Assembly: GCF_023078275.1 (NCBI RefSeq)
Contig: NC_062977.1
Span: 11,739,118-11,803,117 of the forward strand
DNA length: 64,000 nt
Origin: Leguminivora glycinivorella
Lineage: Eukaryota > Arthropoda > Insecta > Lepidoptera > Tortricidae
Reading direction: 5' to 3'
Positions within the stretch are counted from its first letter, which is position 1, and every line of letters starts with the position of its first letter. Below, one piece after another: positions 41,301-50,300 of the stretch. The notes under the pieces are model-generated. The model was not told where the DNA came from. It was given only the letters and a program-made list of their open reading frames with translations, and ran no database searches. Made by a program: the position numbers and the translations under genes.

Positions 41301-44300
41301 AAATGGCCTAAATTAAACTGTAAATTTCAAGCTAGTTACTTGAAGTCAAGTGGGGTATCGTTAGAAAGGTGTGTGTGTGGATTGAGTGAGCACCTTCCGA
41401 AAATAAAAAAAAATATGCTGATCATTTAGTAAAAGTTCTAAAACAATTGTAAAACGAATCTCTGAATTTGTAAAAAGATAAATCAAAAGATACAGCCATT
41501 AACATGTGCTCACTCAGTTCTCACAAACTACCAACGAAAACAGTGAATATATTCATTTAACATATAATATTTATATACTAACATTTAGTAAAAAATAGGC
41601 CAACATACCTCTATAAATATTAGATCACCTAGTGACGTATTAAATTTTTTACAAATAGTTTCTTATGCTCACTCAATCCACACACTTTTGAAAAGCCGAA
41701 TTTTGATGAAAAACATAAGATTTAGACCGCTATTATATGTGTATAGTTTAGTAAAAGTGAAATGGGAATTTGTAAAATACAAAACGAACCACTAACGTGT
41801 CAGGTTTTTTTATAATACATTTTTGTAAGTGCTCACTCAGTCCACACGTTTTGAGAAAGTTAAAAATGTAAATATCTTACGATTTGTAGCACCTAAGACA
41901 CTCTAAAGTACTTCAACATTTAGTAAAAATTTTTACTAAATATCCACCATCTAATATTTTATATTCGTTGTCTGGTTTTAAAGATATTCAGACATAACTT
42001 TTCTCATACAAATGTATCAAGTAGGGTGACCACACTATGTCGGCTCCTGATTTTCCCCACCTTCCCATTGTCATATTGAGATTGGGGAGTTTCGTTCGTT
42101 CAATTTTGATAATATTAAACTAATACCATATTAAGCATATTTATTTTTATTTTCGGAAGGTGCTCACTCAATCCACACACACACGTTAGAAAGAGCTCAA
42201 ATTGAACGTAAATAAACTACTTTTTATAATTTTTTTGTTGTGGAAAAAAAAAAGAAATTTTAACGAAAATGTAAAAAAAAATATCGCCCCCCCCCCTCTC
42301 CATATCTCCGAAGTTTTCCAACGAAAAATTATGAAAATTTTAGGAAACTTTGATTTAATTTTATAATTACAGGAAAAATAAAATCGTGTTTGTATCTTGG
42401 AAACTTTTTTTTTAATTTACAAAAACTCTTTAGATTTTTACTTTCAATTTAACCACCCTTGCCGATATATAATATATATCGTACTTCAAATTTTAAATAA
42501 ATAAATTTACTTAATATTGGGACTTCAAATTAATACGGGATTTTATGTAAACCGTCTTCTTTTAAATAAAGTAAAAACTGTCAAAATCGGTTAACATTGT
42601 AAACAATTATCCCTGAAAAACCAACATACTATACAGGTCGCGCGAATTAATTAGCGAATTCACCGAGAGATGGCGCTATACACAGTAATGTTCTATAGTA
42701 CCTATACTTCTAGTCTTCTAGTCATTAGTTATATGAAAAACATGGGATTATTTTAACTAGGTGGTTTGAAAGCAGGGACCGGCCCGCTATCCCTTATACG
42801 GGGTTTTGTATGGGTATTTCGTTAGGCTTAACTTACCCTACCCTTTTGACGCGATACCCTTTCATTTTGCTTTTAAAGCCCTAACGAAAGCGCTTACCTA
42901 AAATAGCCCAATACCCTTTCAAAACCCTTATCATCGGCTCAGCCTAACGCCATAAGGGTAAGCCTTATATTGGGTTTTATTTGCTTTCCCTTATAGCATA
43001 TCGTGCGAGTTTGAATCCTGTACCTCGCTCATAAAGCACACATTACTCCGAACGAAATAACATACGATCGTTACCTACGGCGGCACTGTGTGTGATATTT
43101 GCGCGTTTCTGTTTGATGGAAACGGCTGTAGATAAAATAAGGTTCAATTTTCAATACCAAATACTTATAGTTATGATAGGCTCCTTCTTTGCTCAGGTGT
43201 AACACAGGCAAACGCTGCTTTTTAGGGTTCCGTAGTCAACTAGGAACCCTTATAGTTTCGCCATGTCTGTCTGTCCGTCCGTCCGTCCGTCCGCGGATAA
43301 TCTCAGTAACCGTTAGCACTAGAAAGCTGAAATTTGGTCCCAATATGTATAATCAATCACGCCAACAGAGTGCAAAAATAAAAAATGGAAAAAAATGTTT
43401 TATTAGGGTACCCCCCCTACATGTAAAGTCCCCAGCTGATAATATTTTTTATTCCAACCCCAACGTGTGATATATTGTTGGATAGGTATTTACGAATGAA
43501 TAAAGGGTTTACTAAGATTGCTTTTTGATAATATTAATATTTTCGGAAATAATCGCTCCTAAAGGAAAAAAAAGTGCGTCCCCCCACCCCTCTAACTTTT
43601 GAACCACAAGTTTAAAAAATATGAAAAAAATCACAAAAGTAGAACTTTGTAAAGACTTTCTAGGAAAATTGTTTTGAACTTGATAGGTTCAGTAGTTTTT
43701 GAGAAAAATATGGAAAACTTCGGAACCCTACACTGAGCGTGGCCCGACACGCTCTTGGCCGGTTTTTTTTATCGGACTTGTCTTGATGAGTACCCGAAGT
43801 CTAGCTGATGCTGAACCCTGGCTGCACCTAGGGGAACTCGGGTTTAGTGTAATACAGGCAAACGCTGTTTTCGTCATCGGACTTGTCTTGATGAGTATTC
43901 GAGTGAGCAGTACCCGAAGTCCAGCTGATGCTGAACCCTGGCTGTACCTAGGGGAACTCGGGTTTAGTGTAACACAGGCAAACGCTGGTTTCAACATGGG
44001 ACTTGTCTTGATGAGTACTCGAGTGAGCAGTACCCGAAGTCCAGCTGATGCTAAACCCTGGCTGCACCTAGGGGAACTCGGGTTTAGTGTAACACAGGCA
44101 AACGCTGTTTTCGTCATCGGACTTGTCTTGATGAGTACTCGAGTGAGCAGTACCCGAAGTCCAGCTGATGCTGAACCCTGGCTGTACCTAGGGGAACTCG
44201 GGTTTAGTGTAACACAGGCAAACGCTGGTTTCGCCATCGGACTTGTCTTGATGAGTACTCGAGTGAGCAGTACCCGAAGTCCAGCTGATGCTGAACCCTG

Positions 44301-47300
44301 GCTGCACCTAGGCGAACTCGGGTTTAGTGTAACACAGGCAAACGCTGTTTTCGTCATCGGATTTGTCTTGATGAGCACTCGAGTGAGCAGTACCCGAAGT
44401 CCAGCTGATGCTGAACCTTGGCTGCACCTAGGGGAACTCGGGTTTAGTGAAACACAGGCAAACGCTGTTTTCGTCATCGGACTTGTCTTGATGAGTACTC
44501 GAGTGAGCAGTACCCGAAGTCCAGCTGATGCTGAACCCTGGCTGCATCTAGGGGAACTCGGGTTTAGGGTAACACAGGCAAACGCTGTTTTCGTCATCGG
44601 ACTTGTCTTGATGAGTACTCGAGTGAGCAGTACCCAAAGTCCAGCTGATGCTGAACCCTGGCTGCACCTATGGGAACTCGGGTTTAGTGTAACACAGGCA
44701 AACGCTGTTTTCGTCATCGGACTTTTCTTGATGAGTACTCGAGTGAGCAGTACCCGAAATCCAGTTGATGCTGAACCCTGGCTGCACCTAGGGGAACTCG
44801 GGTTTAGTGTAACACAGGCAAACGCTATTTTCGTCATCGGACTTGTCTTGATCAGTACTCGAGTGAGCAATACCCAAAGTCCAGCTAATGCTGAACCCTG
44901 GCTGCACCTAGGGGAACTCGGGTTTAGTGTAATACAGGCAAACGCTGTTTTCGTCATCGGACTTGTCTTGATGACTACTCGAGTGAGCAATACCCAAAGT
45001 CCAGCTGATGCTGAACCCTGGCTGCACCTAGGGGAACTCGGGTTTAGTGTAACACAGGTAAACGCTGTTTTCGTCATCGGACTTGTCTTGATGAGTACTC
45101 GAGTGAGCAGTACCCGAAATCCAGCTGATGCTGAACCCTGGCTGCACCTAGGGGAACTCGGGTTTAGTGTAACCCAGGCAAACGCTGTTTTCGTCATCGG
45201 ACTTGTCTTCATGAGTACTCGAGCAAGCAGTACCAAAAGTCCAGCTGTTGCTGAACTCTGGCTGCACCTAGGGGAACTCGGGTTTAGTGTAACACAGGCA
45301 AACGCTGTTTTCGTCATCGGACTTGTCTTGATGAATACTCGAGTGAGCAGTACCCAAAGTCCAGCTGATGCTGAACCCTGGCTGCACCTATGGGAACTCG
45401 GGTTTAGTGTAACACAGGCAAACGCTGTTTTCGTCATCGGACTTTTCTTGATGAGTACTCGAGTGAGCAGTACCCGAAGTCCAGTTGATGCTGAACCCTG
45501 GCTGCACCTAGGGGAACTCGGGTTTAGTGTAACACAGGCAAACGCTATTTTCGTCATCGGACTTGTCTTGATCAGTACTCGAATGAGCAATACCCAAAGT
45601 CCAGCTAATGCTGAACCCTGGATGCACCTAGGGGAACTCGGGTTTAGTGTAATACAGGCAAACGCTGTTTTCGTCATCGGACTTGTCTTGATGACTACTC
45701 AAGTGAGCAATACCCAAAGTCCAGCTGATGCTGAACCCTGGCTGCACCTAGGGGAACTCGGGTTTAGTGTAACACAGGCAAACGCTGTTTTCGTCATCGG
45801 ACTTGTCTTGATGAGTACTCGAGTGAGCAGTACCCGAAATCCAGCTGATGCTGAACCCTGGCTGCACCTAGGGGAACTCGGGTTTAGTGTAACCCAGGCA
45901 AACGCTGTTTTCGTCATCGGACTTGTCTTGATGAGTACTCGAGCAAGCAGTACCAAAAGTCCAGCTGTTGCTGAACTCTGGCTGCACCTAGGGGAACTCG
46001 GGTTTAGTGTAACACAGGCAAACGCTGTTTTCGTCATCGGACTTGTCTTGATGAGTACTTGAGTGAGCAGTACCCGAAGTGTAGCTGATGCTGAACTCTG
46101 TTTGCACATAGGGGAACTCGGGTTTAGTGTAACACAGGCAAACGCTGTTTTCGTCATTGGACTTGTCTTAATGAGTATTTGGGTGAGCTGTACCTGAGAT
46201 AGAGCTGATGCTGAAACCTGGCTGTACCTAGGGGAACTCGGGTTTGGTGTAACATAGGCAAACTCTGTTTGCGTCATCGGACTTGTCTTGACGAGGACTT
46301 GGGTGCGCAATAGCCAAGACAGCGCTGTAGCTGAGCCCTTGCGGTATCTAGGGCAACTCTGGTTTCGGTGCATTATAATATAGAAATATTTCATGCAATG
46401 TCAAGTTAGGCATAAAACATAATATTAACTGAACAAAAATCCTACCAGAAGTGAATATTAACATCAAGTGGTTAGAACAAATTTATTAATTTGCCATACG
46501 TAAAACACTTTATTTATGTCTAAAAAAATACGTACGTATATCCATTTGAATATCAAAATTAAGTACAGTCGATTTCACTAATAGTAACACAGGGAATAAA
46601 GAGAATACTGGAGTTCCAAGCGTCCATAGACTGCGGTAACTATTTACTATCAGACGGGCTGTATGCTTGATTGCCACCAGAAAAGTATTTCTGTTTCAAA
46701 CGATCTTCATAGAATTCACAACAATCAACAGAAATAGTTTGACAGATTCTATGGTACTACTCAACTCAACCAAGTACCAGTCATAAAGACGAGTCTAAGA
46801 TATTTCACACGAAACATACTATGAACAGAAAACAGCGTTTATTTATATTGCACCGAACCTGAGTTCCCCTAGGTACCACCAGGTCTCAGCTACAGCACTG
46901 GCTTGGGTACTGCGCACCCAAGTCCTCATAAAGGCAGGGCCTATAACGGAAACCGGGTTTGTCTATGTGGCACCAAACCTAAGTTCCCCTAGGTACAGCC
47001 AGAGTTCAATAATCAGCTTTACCAGTACTCATCAAGACAAGTCCGCTGACAAAAACAGCGTTTACCTATGTTGCACGAAACCCGAGTTCCCCTAGGAATA
47101 GCCAGGGTTCAGCATCAGCTCTACCTTAGTTACTGCTCACTCAAGTACTCATCAAGACAAATCCGATGACGAAAACAGCGTTTGCCTATGTTGCACGAAA
47201 CCCGAGTTCCCCTAGGAATAGCCAGGGTTCAGCATCAGCTCTAACCTGGTTACTGCTCACTCAAGTACTCATCAAAACAAGTCCGATGACGAAAACAGCG

Positions 47301-50300
47301 CTTGCTTATGTTACACCAAATCCGCGTTCCCCTGGGAAAAGCCATGGTTCAGCATCAGCTCTACCTTGGTTACTGCTCACTCAAGTACTCATCAAGACAA
47401 GTCCGATGACGAAAACAGCGTTTGCCTGTGTTGCACGAAACCCGAGTTCCCTTAGGAATAGCCAGGGTTCAGCATCAGCTCTACCTTGGTTACTGCTCAC
47501 TCAAGTACTCATCAAGACAAGTCCGATGACGAAAACAGCGCTTGCCTATGTTACTCCAAACCCGCGTTCCCCTAGGAATAGCCAGGGTTCAGCATCAGCT
47601 CTACCTTGGTTACTGCTCACACAAGTACTCACCAAGACAAGTCCGGTGAAGAAAACAGCGCTTGCCTATGTTACTCCAAACCCGCGTTCCCCTGGGAAAA
47701 GCCAGGGTTCAGCATCAGCTCTACCTTGGTTACTGCTCACTCAAGTACTCACCAAGACAAGTCCGGTGAAGAAAACAGCGCTTGCCTATGTTACTCCAAA
47801 CCCGCGTACCCCTGGGAAAAGCCAGGGTTCAGCATCAGCTCTACCTTGGTTACTGCTCACTCAAGTACTCATCAAGACAAGTCCGATGACGAAAACAGCG
47901 TTTGCCTATGTTGCACGAAACCCGAGTTCCCTAAGGAGTAGCCAGGGTTCAGCATCAGCTCTACCTTGGTTACTGCTCACACAAGTACTCATCAAGACAT
48001 GTCCGATGACGAAAACAGCGCTTGCCTATGTTACTCCAAACCCGCGTTCCCCTGGGAAAAGCCAGGGTTCAGCATCAGCTCTACCTTGGTTACTGCTCAC
48101 TCAAGTACTCATCAATACAAGTCCGATGACGAAAACAGCGTTTGCCCATGTTGCACGAAACCCGAGTTCCCCTAGGAATAGCCAAGGTTCAGCATCAGCT
48201 CTACCTTGGTTACTGCTCACTCAAGTACTCATCAAAACAAGTCCGATAACGAAAACAGCGCTTGCCTATGTTAAACCAAACCCGCGTTCCCCTGGAAAAA
48301 AGCCAGGTTTCAGCATCAGCTCTATCTTAGGAACTGCTCACCCAATTAACTCATCAAGGCGAGTTGGATGACGAAAACGGCTTGTTTTTATGTTGGCAAT
48401 AAACGTTTTCAATGTGTAATGTTAATGGTTAATTGTATTGATTTTCGGCCAACACTGTATATTTACATGCATACATACATATTTACATAATTATATTCAT
48501 ACATACATACATACCTACATACATTCATACATACATTCATACGTACGAACATACATACTGATCTATGGGCGACAATGATCATTTACCATCAGGCGATCCA
48601 TCAGTTCCTTGTCTCCCAGTTCATTAAAAATAATTTCTAGCCGTGTTCTACTTTTATCCAACGAAAACATGTTGCGTTGCAAAATTAAAAATGGGGCGCA
48701 TAGTGCGGAGTGGCAACAGCGCATTTTCCTTCCTGTTCTTACAATAGCTTAGGTTTGAAAGTTTGTACGGAACCCTCGGTGGGCGAGTCCGACTCGCATT
48801 TGGCCGTTTTTTTTTTTTTGTTATTAATTTGACACGTCGTTAGGTCCATTATCAAGAACCACATGGTATAACACTATTAGTTAAATTCGAGATTTTTTTT
48901 TATCGTTTTCATACATAATAATTAATTAATAAGTATGAGAGAGCCTTAAGATTAAAGTTTATGTGAAGTATGTGACGGCCCAAATTAATTAAATTGCAAT
49001 TTAGCTTGGCAACTGTTTGCTTTACTATAAACGCGCCCATCTTAAAAATATTTAAGTAGGCATAGCATAGGTAATTACGCGGCAGAAAGTACATTGTTTA
49101 CGTATCACATAAAACAACATAGCAGTATTTTAGTTTCATCTGGATGAGCGATAAAGTGATTTATTGATGCCTGTTGCATTCATGACTGATAATATAACTT
49201 GTGAATTTGAATAAGACCAAGACAAAGCAATTTATTACCCATGTTTAGTTTCGGTACGGTATACTGTGTAGGTAATATGAACTATGGACATAATGCGTTC
49301 GGTTCAGTAATACTTGAAACCTATTGTATGCAGGATATAATATTTAATATTTAAGTATGTAGGATATCAAATTCAGAAGCATAAATTTGGTACTGCTACT
49401 CCTAGTAACATAGTTTTGGTAAGATCAGGTAATTTAGTAAATTGCGATCCATAAAATAATATATTTTTGATTGTTAATTTGAACTTAACACAAATTATAG
49501 TCAATAAAAAAGTTAAAGAGTAAGTAGCTCTAAGTATCTGATGAGTTGTTTTATGAGCAACATTCCTCGATGGTTTCGTCTAAAAGACACATTTCATTAT
49601 TGTAATGACGATTAATCCTGTTTAATAATAACATGTGCTGTTTAACTGTTTAATTAATAGGGATATTGGATATAATATAATAAAGATACCTAAATATTAC
49701 TCTTTTACAGGTGTATTGCCAGGAGTGCAAGCTGGTTGCTGCGAAGAAATAAGTACGTGGCGAAGGTAAGCAATTATGACATGATTAATCTTTAGATTTA
49801 AATCTGCATGTTCACTACCCTGTAAGGTACTGTGTGTATAATTGTATATCATCGGTTGAAAACTAAAATTCCGTTTGCGTAAGTAATAGTATGTACTCTG
49901 TATTCAAATCTACTGGACTTGGATCCGTCAATCTGGCGAGCGGCGTAATATTAGATACATATATAATTAAATTTCAAGTAGGTAAATAAAGTAGTCAGAC
50001 AAGCGTTCTATACGCATAGGATATAATTCATATAATCCATAAGTACTAGCATTCGAAGCCAGGACCATAGGCTTCATACGCAGAGGTAAGGTCGCTTTGC
50101 TTCGCATTAAACGTACTGGGCATACGGATGATCACATGAATACTTATGTGAAACGAAAGACTACTGAAAGTACTGAAAGAAGAATTGGTAAAAAAAACCT
50201 TGGCTAATTTCCAATGAGGTCTGATTTCTCCCTAGGTTTGAGGGATAGATAGTATATAGGAGTTTTCTTAAAAATCGTCATCAATCAATTTTCATTATTA

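Noticed and set aside
43699..46062. 787-codon plus-strand ORF as a repetitive protein gene
   Set aside because: It is made entirely of the 120-bp satellite, is open on the opposite strand too, has no promoter context, and starts inside another repeat.
47166..48371. 401-codon ORF as a gene
   Set aside because: Same satellite in the inverted arm.
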